Shown here piece after piece: positions 1-7,653 of a DNA stretch of 64,000 bases. The stretch lies in the NCBI GenBank assembly GCA_036504595.1, contig DASXUX010000067.1, forward strand, positions 1-64,000, in the 5' to 3' direction. The translations under genes and the position numbers were made by a program. Every line of letters begins with the position of its first letter. The first letter of the stretch is position 1. This stretch comes from DASXUX01 sp036504595 (GTDB lineage Bacteria > Planctomycetota > SZUA-567 > H5-PLA8). The notes beneath the pieces were generated by a model that searched no databases, was not told the DNA's origin, and was given only the letters and a program-made list of their open reading frames with translations.

Positions 1-261
1 GTCGCAAAACCGCCTTCTTTGACCGTCATCGAAGCTGCAGCCGCACGCGTCATGACCTCTTTGAGGGCACGAGTCTGCCCGAACGCGGTTTATCGACACG
101 CAGGCGCAAAAAATCCGGAGTGGTGAGAAATGCGGGCTAGCGGCTTGATTCAACTGAAGTGACACAGACCCGTGACCTGTAAAGTGTTTAGATGTTTATT
201 GCTTTTGGGCAGGGCTGTGATTAGCCTGTTACCAGTCGTCTGGAAGGATAAAGGGGGCTCT

Positions 262-927
262 ATGTTCCGTCATCTCCTGCGCGCCACTTTGGCTGTGGTC
301 ATCTCCCTCGGGTTGAGCGGCGTTTTGCGCGCCGATACGATCGTGATGAGAACTGGCCAGATCATGGACGGCGAGAAACTCAGCGAAGACGACAACAGCT
401 ACGAAGTGAAAGTGCAGTTTGGAACCTTGCGGATCCCAAAGGACAAGGTGCTGCGGATCGACCCAGAGACCGAAGAGCAGAAAGCTGACCGCGAGCGGAA
501 GGCGCAGGAAGCGGAAGAACTGGCAGAAGAAATGAAGGCCGAAGGCAAGGTGCTCTACAAGGGCAAGTGGGTGACGGAGAAGGAAAAGAAGGTCGCCGAA
601 GACAAAGCCGCCGCCGAGAAGAAGAAGAAAGCTGAAAAGGTCGCCGCCGAGAGGAAGAAAAAAGAAGAAGAGGCCAAGAAGAAAGCCGAAGACGAGAAGC
701 GCCTGGCACAGCAACAGCAGCAGAATCTGCTGCGCAATGGCCAACTGATCGACCAGCGCAACGAAGGCTACAACGCCCGGCACAACCGCAGCCACGGCGG
801 GCAGCTCGACGATTACAGTACTGGCGGCAGCGACGGCTATCGCAACAATCGCGGCCCACAATACAACCAGTACAATCAAATGTACCGCCAAGGCAGCAAT
901 ATACTCAACGGCGGGGGCGGGTATTAG
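262..927 (+). CDS. Secreted protein: small beta module, charged coiled coil, Q/N/Y/G-rich tail
   Basis: Unrecognised 221-aa exported protein. I start at ATG 262, preceded by an AAAGGGGG ribosome site and opening directly on a signal peptide (residues 1-24, cleavage after VLRA). An in-frame GTG at 172 would bury that signal peptide. Residues 25-70 form a short strand-rich module (DTIVMRTGQIMDGEKL, then a strand ending KDKVLRID). Residues about 71-150 are almost all K, E, A and R and should be a long coiled coil. The last 70 residues are rich in Q, N, Y, R and G, probably disordered. The strand module recurs after the signal peptide of the HEAT protein at 23777..24940. Function unknown; envelope or periplasmic scaffold is a guess. 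Confidence 0.75.
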   Translation: MFRHLLRATLAVVISLGLSGVLRADTIVMRTGQIMDGEKLSEDDNSYEVKVQFGTLRIPKDKVLRIDPETEEQKADRERKAQEAEELAEEMKAEGKVLYKGKWVTEKEKKVAEDKAAAEKKKKAEKVAAERKKKEEEAKKKAEDEKRLAQQQQQNLLRNGQLIDQRNEGYNARHNRSHGGQLDDYSTGGSDGYRNNRGPQYNQYNQMYRQGSNILNGGGGY

Positions 928-1027
928 CTGGGGACCGGTCAGTGGTGCGTCGAGTAACACCGCGCAGAAATAGGCTGACGGATAATTTTTGCGTTTTGGG
1001 CGCCGAATTTTGAATTAACATTGAGAC

Positions 1028-1915
1028 ATGAGACCGACGCTAAGCGAGCAATCGCATCCGCGTGTTTTTCGTGAGTTCACTTACGTGTACCCCGTGCTGT
1101 CGCGGCGCTCGGGCGGCGTTTCCGTTGGCATCAATCTGAATCCGGACAAGGCCTGCAACTTCGATTGCATCTACTGCCAGGTCGATCGCACCCAAACGCC
1201 GCAGCAGATCTTCGTCGCCATCCCGAAGCTTCTTGAAGAGCTGGAGTCCGTCCTGCGCGGCCTGGCGCCCGGCGGCAGCTATTGGTCCGCGCCCGAATTC
1301 GTGGCGTTGCCGCCGGAGAAACAGCGCGTCGCGGACGTCGCGTTCAGCGGCGATGGCGAGCCGACCACCTTTCGCAATTTCTCGGAAATCGTGCGCTGTT
1401 GCGTGGAACTGAAAGAGCGCTTGGGCTTCGTGGACGCCAAGCTGGTGCTGATTACAAACGCCACGGGCCTGGACCGGCCGGATGTGCGCGCGGCGCTGGC
1501 GTTGATGGATCAACATCGCGGCGAAGTCTGGGCAAAGCTCGACGCCGGATCGCCCGAATACTTCGCCCGAATCGATCGCACGGAATTCCCCTTCCCGAAG
1601 ATTCTGGACAACATCGCCGCTTGCGCCCAGGCACGCGAGACGGTGATCCAGAGCTGTTTCATGAGACTCGGCGGGCAGGGCCCGTCGTTCGAGGAAATCT
1701 CGCAGTACGTAGCACGCTTGAGAGATATTGTAGCACGAGGGGGCCGTATCAAGCTGGTGCAAGTGTATACGGTCGCGCGCCGACCGGCAGAGTCGCTGGT
1801 CTCCAGCCTCGATGCCGCGACCGTGGACGCGATTGCCGAGCGTGTGCGCCGCGAAGCGCAACTTCCCGCAAAAGCGTTCTACGGCGATGTGCCGGAAGGC
1901 CTTGGCCACAAGTAG
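1028..1915 (+). CDS. Radical SAM protein, COG0731 (TYW1-like) family
   Basis: 295-aa cytoplasmic radical SAM enzyme. The cluster-binding motif CNFDCIYC (CxxxCxxC) lies near residue 46, after a GGVSVGINLNPDKA stretch typical of COG0731 Fe-S oxidoreductases related to the wyosine enzyme TYW1. Downstream motifs AFSGDGEPT and LITNAT are the usual GGE-type and second SAM-binding elements. It lacks the flavodoxin domain of eukaryotic TYW1. Substrate in bacteria is not established. The gene stands alone on the plus strand; its ATG has no strong Shine-Dalgarno, so the start rests on the conserved N-terminus. Family sure, function not. Confidence 0.85.
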   Translation: MRPTLSEQSHPRVFREFTYVYPVLSRRSGGVSVGINLNPDKACNFDCIYCQVDRTQTPQQIFVAIPKLLEELESVLRGLAPGGSYWSAPEFVALPPEKQRVADVAFSGDGEPTTFRNFSEIVRCCVELKERLGFVDAKLVLITNATGLDRPDVRAALALMDQHRGEVWAKLDAGSPEYFARIDRTEFPFPKILDNIAACAQARETVIQSCFMRLGGQGPSFEEISQYVARLRDIVARGGRIKLVQVYTVARRPAESLVSSLDAATVDAIAERVRREAQLPAKAFYGDVPEGLGHK

Positions 1916-2029
1916 CAGCATGCTCGCCAGAAACTATCCGCCGCCATGTTGCATTGGGTGATTTTTGCATTAGAACACGTCTATGCAGTCTGAAAGTTGG
2001 CGCAATTATGCTGCCTGGAGGGCGGACCA

Positions 2030-2452
2030 ATGGCCATGGTCGAATGGAACGAGAACCTCAGCGTAAAGATCGACGAAATTGACGAGCAGCACAAGAAGTT
2101 CCTCGATATCATCAACAAGATCGCGGAAACCAAGCCTGGCGATCGAACGAAAGTCGGTGAGCTGCTGAACGACCTGATCGACTATGCCGCGTACCACTTC
2201 TCCACCGAAGAACGCCTGATGGACGAAAGCAAGGCCCCTCAAGCGGAGAAGCACAAAGAATCACATGCGCGCTTCGTCGCCAAGGTCTCCCTAGCCAAGA
2301 AGGATTTTGACAGAGGCAAGGAGATTGACCCCGACGAACTTATGGAGTGGGCCGGGAACTGGATGGTTCGCCACATCATGCGCCGCGATAAGCTGTCCGC
2401 AGACTCCATCCGCTGTGGACAAACAAAGATCATGCGCAAGCCGAAGGCTTGA
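2030..2452 (+). CDS. Bacteriohemerythrin
   Basis: 140-aa non-heme di-iron oxygen-binding protein. Start is ATG 2030 with GGAGGG at 2017-2022; an in-frame TTG at 1997 is rejected. The four-helix hemerythrin signature is complete: VEWNENLSV at the N-terminus, DEQHKKF, YHFSTEERLM, HKESHARF and WMVRHIMRRD, supplying the conserved His and acidic iron ligands. Length fits single-domain bacteriohemerythrins. These bind O2 reversibly and serve oxygen sensing or delivery in microaerobic bacteria. No partner gene adjoins it. Confidence 0.93.
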   Translation: MAMVEWNENLSVKIDEIDEQHKKFLDIINKIAETKPGDRTKVGELLNDLIDYAAYHFSTEERLMDESKAPQAEKHKESHARFVAKVSLAKKDFDRGKEIDPDELMEWAGNWMVRHIMRRDKLSADSIRCGQTKIMRKPKA

Positions 2453-2547
2453 AGCTGGCCGACAGCATTCACAAAGCTGGGGCCGACCTCGCACCCTCAT
2501 TGAAATGCTGGGTATTGGTGGACTGTCGTAGAACCCGCTTACTCGCG

Positions 2548-2615
2548 CGGCGCGCCCAAAATCACGGGCAATCTGCCGGAGCAAAAAGCCGCTCCAGCAG
2601 TCTGCCCGCGCCGCA
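2548..2615. repeat. Decayed half-copy of the CACGGGCAG palindromic repeat
   Basis: Contains cacgggcaat, ggagcaaaaagccgctcc and ctgcccgcgcc, matching in order the right half of the full element at 23224-23367. Left arm missing and right end degenerate. It fills most of the gap after the hemerythrin gene. Confidence 0.7.
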
Positions 2616-2622
2616 CAACCGG

Positions 2623-4659
2623 CTAGAATCCGCCCGGCGCCGCATCCGCGGGGGGGCCCGGCGGGTGCACGGGGGCGGCGCGCATGAAGCCAACGCCGAA
2701 CGCCAGAAGAAAGACCGTGGGCATCGGCGGCAACGGGCTGCGCAGGATGCTTACCGCCTGATTGTCCGTCATCACGCTGCTCATCAACAGCGGCGGCATG
2801 TCCTTGAAGAGTTGCGCCGCCGGCGGCAGGTTCTGAAGGAACTTTTTGACATCGCCGTCGGTCGCGGCCTGTTGCAGGAACGGCAGCCCGTTGTTCAGGC
2901 CATAGGCTAGCAGCGTCTTCATATCCACCCACGCCAACTGCCCTTTACGTTCTTCCGGCGACAAGGCCGCCAATCCTTTGACGAAATCCGGCTGCATCAG
3001 CAAGCCCGGCGTCTTCTCGTCGATGCTCGCCATCTGCTTGCGCAACGCTTGCGGCGACGAGGCGACAAAGAGCCGGTTGCCGTCAATCGTCCAGGTCGGC
3101 GCATAGGGGAGTGGCACGGGAACGCCCATCTGCGCCAGATCAAGCTGATAGAGTTTTCGCGTTTGCGCGGCGACTTCCTGCAACGCGCGGCGCTTGTTTG
3201 CGGCAATAAGAACTTTCTCCAACGCGTCCACGAAGGCCTTGGCTTTCTCCGGGGTGGCGAAGGTCATGAGCAGTCCAATGTCTGGCGGTGCAAGAACGCC
3301 GCCGGCGGCCAGTTCAATGTGCCAGCCCACTGGACCTTTCAAGCCCGCTGCAACTTCGCTCAGTTTGACTCCGGTCTTCGTTTCCAATTCCTTGCTGAAG
3401 GCTTCGAAATCGGGCATTTTCGGCGCTCCGGGGGCGCCGGCGTTCGGCATGCCGTCCATCATCTTTTTCAGTCCGGCCAGGTACTGCGTCAGGCCCGTGC
3501 TAAGCTGCGCTCCATCGATATAGCCGATGCTGGCGGCGACGGCGTTGCCGGGAACAAGTGCGAGTTCGTTCAGTGGTGGTGGAGCGTCTTTCGGCGGTAG
3601 CCCAGCGCCCATCATGCCCTTAGGCGGGCCTTCCATCTGAACGACATAGCGGTCTTCGAAGGACGCTCCAGCGGTCGAACTGCTGATACCCATCAACCCC
3701 AGGCTGACGCCGGCCGCGTCCATGGTTTCCTTAAAGCCTGGCATGGGAACCACTGCCATGATGGCCTTCATGTACGCCTGGAAGTCCAGCGTCATGATCA
3801 TTTCCGGTTTGGGGCCCAACTGCTGCTTGAGCTTTTGGTATGCCGCCGACTGCCCCAGTCCGCCGGGTTTCAAAAAGCCATCGATGATCTTTTGCGCAGA
3901 CTCCAGGTTCGCTGCGACGAACATGTGGTTCCCGAGCAGGCCCACCACGCCGGGATTGGCGGCCAGTCCGTCCTGCCGCAATTCCACATTGTTGTAGACA
4001 GTTGTCTTCACCTCGCCCTGAAACATATGCGTCTGCTTGATGAAATCCTCATAGACCGCGCTGGGATCCGGATCGGTGACTTCGGCGATGACTGCCCCGC
4101 GGATATCGGGAACTCCCATCGCCAGATCCAGTTGAATGATCGAGACCGCGACTTGCCCTTTGAAACGCGACGTCCAGAGATCGAAAAGCTGTTTTTCGTC
4201 CGGCTTCTTGTTTATTTCACCGCTGATCTTCTCGCGCAGCGGGGCAAAGGCCGGGCTCTCCATAATGAGCTGCCCGATCGCTGTCTTCTTGGAGTTCTCG
4301 ATCGTTGCCGCGACGTTCTTCACCTGTAGGAAAAGGAGGGAGTTTGCCGGCACCACGTCGGCATAATCGACCGCGGTCAGCGTTGTGAACCGCAGCCGCA
4401 TCAGCAGCTTGCCCGCGCTTGCTTTTACTTGAGCGTCCGTGCTGTTCTGCGCGGCTTCCAGCGCGGCTTTGGCTTTCTCGCCGGCTGCTCGCAGACTTTT
4501 CTCCGCGGCCTGCCGTTTGGCGAAGTCCTCGGCTCCCAAGTCCTTCACCAAAGCGCCAATCTGGTCCGGCGTCAGGTTGGGTTGTTCCTGCGATACGGCG
4601 GCCCCGCTAAGACCGAGCACAGCGACCAGAACGATGCTAAGGCGGCGGATCGTTTTCAT
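2623..4659 (-). CDS. Large secreted DUF3352-like protein with N-terminal HEAT-like module
   Basis: 678-aa exported protein. Start ATG 4659 with AGAGGTG upstream; a longer in-frame start is upstream of the signal peptide (residues 1-24, MKTIRRLSIVLVAV..., cleavage near AVSQ). Residues 25-90 are two helical HEAT-like hairpins (ALVKDLGAEDFAKRQAAE, KASAGKLLMRL). The rest resembles planctomycete DUF3352-type proteins: VPANSLLFLQVKN near the start, SRFKGQVAVSI, GNHMFVAANLESAQKIIDG and an FVASSP repeat suggest two related halves. A Met/Pro-rich tail follows. Role unknown, probably periplasmic or surface. The N-terminal module is shared with the 1044-aa protein at 7654..10788. Confidence 0.8.
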   Translation of the reverse strand: MKTIRRLSIVLVAVLGLSGAAVSQEQPNLTPDQIGALVKDLGAEDFAKRQAAEKSLRAAGEKAKAALEAAQNSTDAQVKASAGKLLMRLRFTTLTAVDYADVVPANSLLFLQVKNVAATIENSKKTAIGQLIMESPAFAPLREKISGEINKKPDEKQLFDLWTSRFKGQVAVSIIQLDLAMGVPDIRGAVIAEVTDPDPSAVYEDFIKQTHMFQGEVKTTVYNNVELRQDGLAANPGVVGLLGNHMFVAANLESAQKIIDGFLKPGGLGQSAAYQKLKQQLGPKPEMIMTLDFQAYMKAIMAVVPMPGFKETMDAAGVSLGLMGISSSTAGASFEDRYVVQMEGPPKGMMGAGLPPKDAPPPLNELALVPGNAVAASIGYIDGAQLSTGLTQYLAGLKKMMDGMPNAGAPGAPKMPDFEAFSKELETKTGVKLSEVAAGLKGPVGWHIELAAGGVLAPPDIGLLMTFATPEKAKAFVDALEKVLIAANKRRALQEVAAQTRKLYQLDLAQMGVPVPLPYAPTWTIDGNRLFVASSPQALRKQMASIDEKTPGLLMQPDFVKGLAALSPEERKGQLAWVDMKTLLAYGLNNGLPFLQQAATDGDVKKFLQNLPPAAQLFKDMPPLLMSSVMTDNQAVSILRSPLPPMPTVFLLAFGVGFMRAAPVHPPGPPADAAPGGF

Positions 4660-5391
4660 TTTCACCTCTGTGGATGCGAGTGTACTTTGGCGAGCCCAAA
4701 ACAATACAACAGGGTTACCGCTTTAGCTACTAAAAAGAACGCTCTTCGCGTCCTCGCCTCTTCAATCCGATGTACTGCGTTGACGCGCTCAAAAAAGACG
4801 CTAAACTGCGGGCCTGTTGCGACTCGCTGGCGGTTGGCTCAGTGTTTATTTTTCGCTCGCGGCTTCGTCGCCGAAAACGTTTGAGAATCGTATGCTGTTT
4901 GGGTCCGCGCTTACCTCCTTTCGTTTTCTGAGCCTGATTTTCTGTTCGGAAATATTGTCAAAAAAGCGTGGAAAACGTTCCATTAATGATCTGAATTCCA
5001 TTTTGAAAGCCGCTTGTGGCCTCCTTGTTAATTCTGACCGCGTCCACGAGCTTCTCGGGGCTGAAAGAGATCAAATCTGTCCATCCAGTAGGTTCCCTCA
5101 AGCGTATCTATCACAACTTCTGGTGTCCGGGTCGAGCCTGATGACCCGTCTGCTTGTGAGTTCTCTTCACGGTTTTGAGGTCGTTTTCCACATGGGTTCT
5201 GCTGTTATTTCATTTATGAAAAGGATTGCCGTTGCTGGGTTTATTGCGCTGGGACGGTCCTTACCAACAAAACTCGGCGTCTATACTGCTGTGATGAAAT
5301 TGATTTCTTTTTCTCCTATAGTCACAAGATCGTTTCGCGCTAAGCTCTTTGCCTCAGCACCCAGCCTTGCATTTCAACGGAGGTCCTACAC
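4660..5391. other. AT-rich gap upstream of dnaN (possible replication origin)
   Basis: About 0.7 kb without a convincing gene. Its centre (4921-4980) is about 38 percent GC against about 60 in flanking genes. One 9-mer, TTTTCCACA near 5184, fits the DnaA-box consensus TTWTNCACA; CGTGGAAAA near 4968 and TGTGGATGC near 4669 are partial fits. Together with adjacent dnaN this makes an origin conceivable, but there is no dense DnaA-box cluster and no AT-rich 13-mer repeat. A leader with dnaN promoters is equally possible. Confidence 0.4.
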
Positions 5392-6501
5392 ATGAAGTTG
5401 GTCGTCAAACGCGAACCCTTCACCATGGCTTTGTCAGCGGCTGCAGCGGTTGTGCCTCTGCGCGGAGCGCGGCCGGCGCTTCGCAATGCGTTGCTCATCG
5501 GCGACGCCGAAGGAAACCTCGAGGTTCAGGCGACCGATCTCGAAGTCGGACTTCGCTACAAACTGAAAGCCGAGTCGATTCAGTCACCGGTATCGCTGTG
5601 CATGCCCTGCGTGACGCTCGCGGGACTGCTGAAAGAATGCAGCGAAGAAGTCGTGACGCTGGAGACGACCGGAGCCAAGGGCGTATTGACCGTTGGCCGC
5701 GACCGATTTGAAGTCATGGGACAGGAAGCCTCGGACTTCCCGGAAGTGCCAGCGATGGGCGAAGGCGCAACTCTGAGCGTACCAGCCGGCGAGATGGCGA
5801 AGATGATCGACCGCACCGTCTTCGCGGCAGCACGGGAGCAGGGCCGCTACGCGATCAATGGCGTTTACCTGCAGTGCAAAGACAAGATTCTGGAGATGGT
5901 CGCAACCGACGGCCGGCGGCTGGCGTTCTGCAAGAAGAAAATCAAAGCAGCCGCGGGGTTGGAAGAAGGCGTCATCGTCCCGATCAAAATGATGCTCGAA
6001 ATCCGCAAGCTGTGCGACAACGTTCCAAGCGGCGAAGAACTGCAGTTGGCGGTTCGAGGGCGAGCTGTGCTCGTTAGCGGAGGGCCCGTCACGCTGTCCA
6101 GCCTGGTGGTTGAAGGCATCTTCCCGAAGTATCAGCAGGTCATACCGAAGGATGCGGACAAGGAGATCGTCTTCAAGCGTGAAGCGTTGGCGCAGGCGCT
6201 GCGGAAAGCCATTTTCCTGACCAGTGACGAAACGCGGACCGTGCAGCTCTCGTTTACGCCCGGCACGTGCCTCATCGAAGCGCGATCGCCCGAAAAAGGA
6301 CAGGCCTCAGTGACGCTGGAATGCGAGTACACCGGCGAGAAAGTCAACATTGGATTCAACCCGAATTATCTGCAAGACCTGCTGAAGGTGCTCACCACGG
6401 ACACCGTGCGCCTGGAGATGAAAGACCCGGCTCGACCCGGCGTGTTGCGCGAGGGGGCGGACTATCTGTACGTGCTGATGCCGGTGAATCCGAGAGACTA
6501 A
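5392..6501 (+). CDS. dnaN: DNA polymerase III beta subunit (sliding clamp)
   Basis: 369 aa, the usual clamp length. The protein forms the dimeric ring that tethers the replicative polymerase to DNA. Recognisable elements of the three tandem clamp folds: LVVKREPFTMALS at the start, TTGAKGVLTVGRDRFEV, NGVYLQ...MVATDGRRLAF in the middle, and the C-terminal PNYLQDLLKVL...DYLYVLMPVNPRD, close to the canonical ending MPMRL. Start ATG 5392 follows CGGAGG at good spacing. A DciA-like gene follows 106 bp later, a common replication-gene neighbourhood. dnaA is not in the window. Confidence 0.97.
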   Translation: MKLVVKREPFTMALSAAAAVVPLRGARPALRNALLIGDAEGNLEVQATDLEVGLRYKLKAESIQSPVSLCMPCVTLAGLLKECSEEVVTLETTGAKGVLTVGRDRFEVMGQEASDFPEVPAMGEGATLSVPAGEMAKMIDRTVFAAAREQGRYAINGVYLQCKDKILEMVATDGRRLAFCKKKIKAAAGLEEGVIVPIKMMLEIRKLCDNVPSGEELQLAVRGRAVLVSGGPVTLSSLVVEGIFPKYQQVIPKDADKEIVFKREALAQALRKAIFLTSDETRTVQLSFTPGTCLIEARSPEKGQASVTLECEYTGEKVNIGFNPNYLQDLLKVLTTDTVRLEMKDPARPGVLREGADYLYVLMPVNPRD

Positions 6502-6506
6502 ACGGG

Positions 6507-6595
6507 AGACTATTGGACCGTTAGATTGTTGGGGCAGTCGCCATTCCCAACAGTCCAAGAGCCTAACGGTCCAACAGTCCGCTAGAGTCAAAAGC
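6507..6595. repeat. Heptad array with inverted arms after dnaN
   Basis: TTGGACCGTTAG (6513-6524) is perfectly complemented by CTAACGGTCCAA (6563-6574), and the right arm reads as degenerate heptads (ccaacagtccaagagcctaa). It occupies the dnaN to DUF721 gap. Confidence 0.75.
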
Positions 6596-6607
6596 AGGTT
6601 TAGTTTC

Positions 6608-6913
6608 ATGACGGAAAGAACAGACGGCCCCCAGCCTCTCGGCGACATCCTCAAGCAGTTTGTCCGCAACAAGGGCCTCAAGAAACAGGTCTCCAAACGC
6701 GCGAAGGCGCAGAAGGCGCTGCAGGAGTATCTGGGGCCGGAGCTGGCGCCACACGCCCAAGTGTTAAGCGTGAAAGTCGGCGTGATCACGATCGAAGCAG
6801 ACGCGAGCGCGCTTTTTCAGGAACTCGAAGGCTTCCACAAAGAGAAGCTTCTCACCGCGTTCCGCAATGCGGGATTTGAAGCGAATGAAGTGCGCGTGAA
6901 GCTGAGTCCGTAG
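6608..6913 (+). CDS. DUF721 / DciA-like protein
   Basis: 101 aa. The C-terminal two thirds match the DUF721 pattern: HAQVLSVKVGVITIEADASA, then LFQELEGFHKEKLLTAFRNA, a KH-like beta-alpha fold. A basic N-terminus (KGLKKQVSKRAKAQKAL) precedes it. DciA proteins load or interact with the replicative helicase DnaB in bacteria that lack DnaC/DnaI, and the position just after dnaN supports a replication role. No clear Shine-Dalgarno; the start is chosen because it opens the conserved domain after the repeat array. Confidence 0.8.
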   Translation: MTERTDGPQPLGDILKQFVRNKGLKKQVSKRAKAQKALQEYLGPELAPHAQVLSVKVGVITIEADASALFQELEGFHKEKLLTAFRNAGFEANEVRVKLSP

Positions 6914-6998
6914 CAGATACGAGCGCCACGCGCTGCCAGCCAATGCCCGAATTGCCGGCGACTCCCGGACGTGCTATGATGTCCTTGTGGAGGAAAAT

Positions 6999-7637
6999 AT
7001 GAAAGCCAATGGCGCCGTCATGGAATCAGCCGAGCACACGAAAGCTCCTCCCCGCCGTCGCATGACCGAACAGGACTTTGTGGACTGGTGCGACAGCGAG
7101 ACCTGGGCTGAATGGGTGGACGGGGAGGTCATTCTGGTGTCGCCGGTGAGCCGAATACATGACGATTTCTTTGGCTTCCTTTTAACGCTCATGCGCCTGT
7201 ACGTGGAGAACCATGACATGGGTGTAGTGCTGACGGAGCCGATGCAAGTCCGGCTCGCTGAGCCGTTGCGCCGGCGCTCTCCGGACATTCTCTTCATTCA
7301 GAAAGCGCGGGAGAAGATCATACGCGAAACCTGGATCGAAGGGCCGCCAGACTTGATTATCGAAATTGTCTCCCCCGAGAGCGTCGCGCGAGACTGGCGC
7401 GACAAGTACAACGACTACGAGAAAGCGGGCGTCCGCGAATATTGGATCGTCGACCCCAATTCCCGCAAGGTCGAAGCGTATAGCCTCAATCGGTCGAAGC
7501 GCTTTCAGCTTCTTCCGGAAACGACGGCAGGCATTCAGTCTCGCGCGCTGAAAGGTTTCTTCCTCAAGTCGGAATGGCTCTGGCAGGCAAAGCTGCCAAA
7601 GGTAGCGAGCATTCTGCGGCAGATGAACGCGCTCTGA
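6999..7637 (+). CDS. Uma2 family (DUF820) putative endonuclease-fold protein
   Basis: 212 aa. ATG 6999 with GGAGGAAAAT immediately upstream; the GTG at 6987 overlaps that site and is rejected. Motifs of the PD-(D/E)XK-like Uma2 fold: MTEQDFVDWCDSE, EWVDGEVILVSPVS, RRSPDILFI, DLIIEIVSPES and the terminal YEKAGVREYWIVDP. PD and EI(V) residues correspond to the nuclease metal site. Uma2 proteins are abundant in cyanobacteria and planctomycetes, usually of unknown function. Solitary gene. Confidence 0.9.
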   Translation: MKANGAVMESAEHTKAPPRRRMTEQDFVDWCDSETWAEWVDGEVILVSPVSRIHDDFFGFLLTLMRLYVENHDMGVVLTEPMQVRLAEPLRRRSPDILFIQKAREKIIRETWIEGPPDLIIEIVSPESVARDWRDKYNDYEKAGVREYWIVDPNSRKVEAYSLNRSKRFQLLPETTAGIQSRALKGFFLKSEWLWQAKLPKVASILRQMNAL

Positions 7638-7653
7638 AGACGACTGGCAAGGC

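Noticed and set aside
4817..5395. 192-residue open frame before dnaN with ATGA overlap
   Set aside because: TTG start without ribosome site, codon third positions T-rich unlike all neighbours, no recognisable motif. Kept only as part of the AT-rich island finding.
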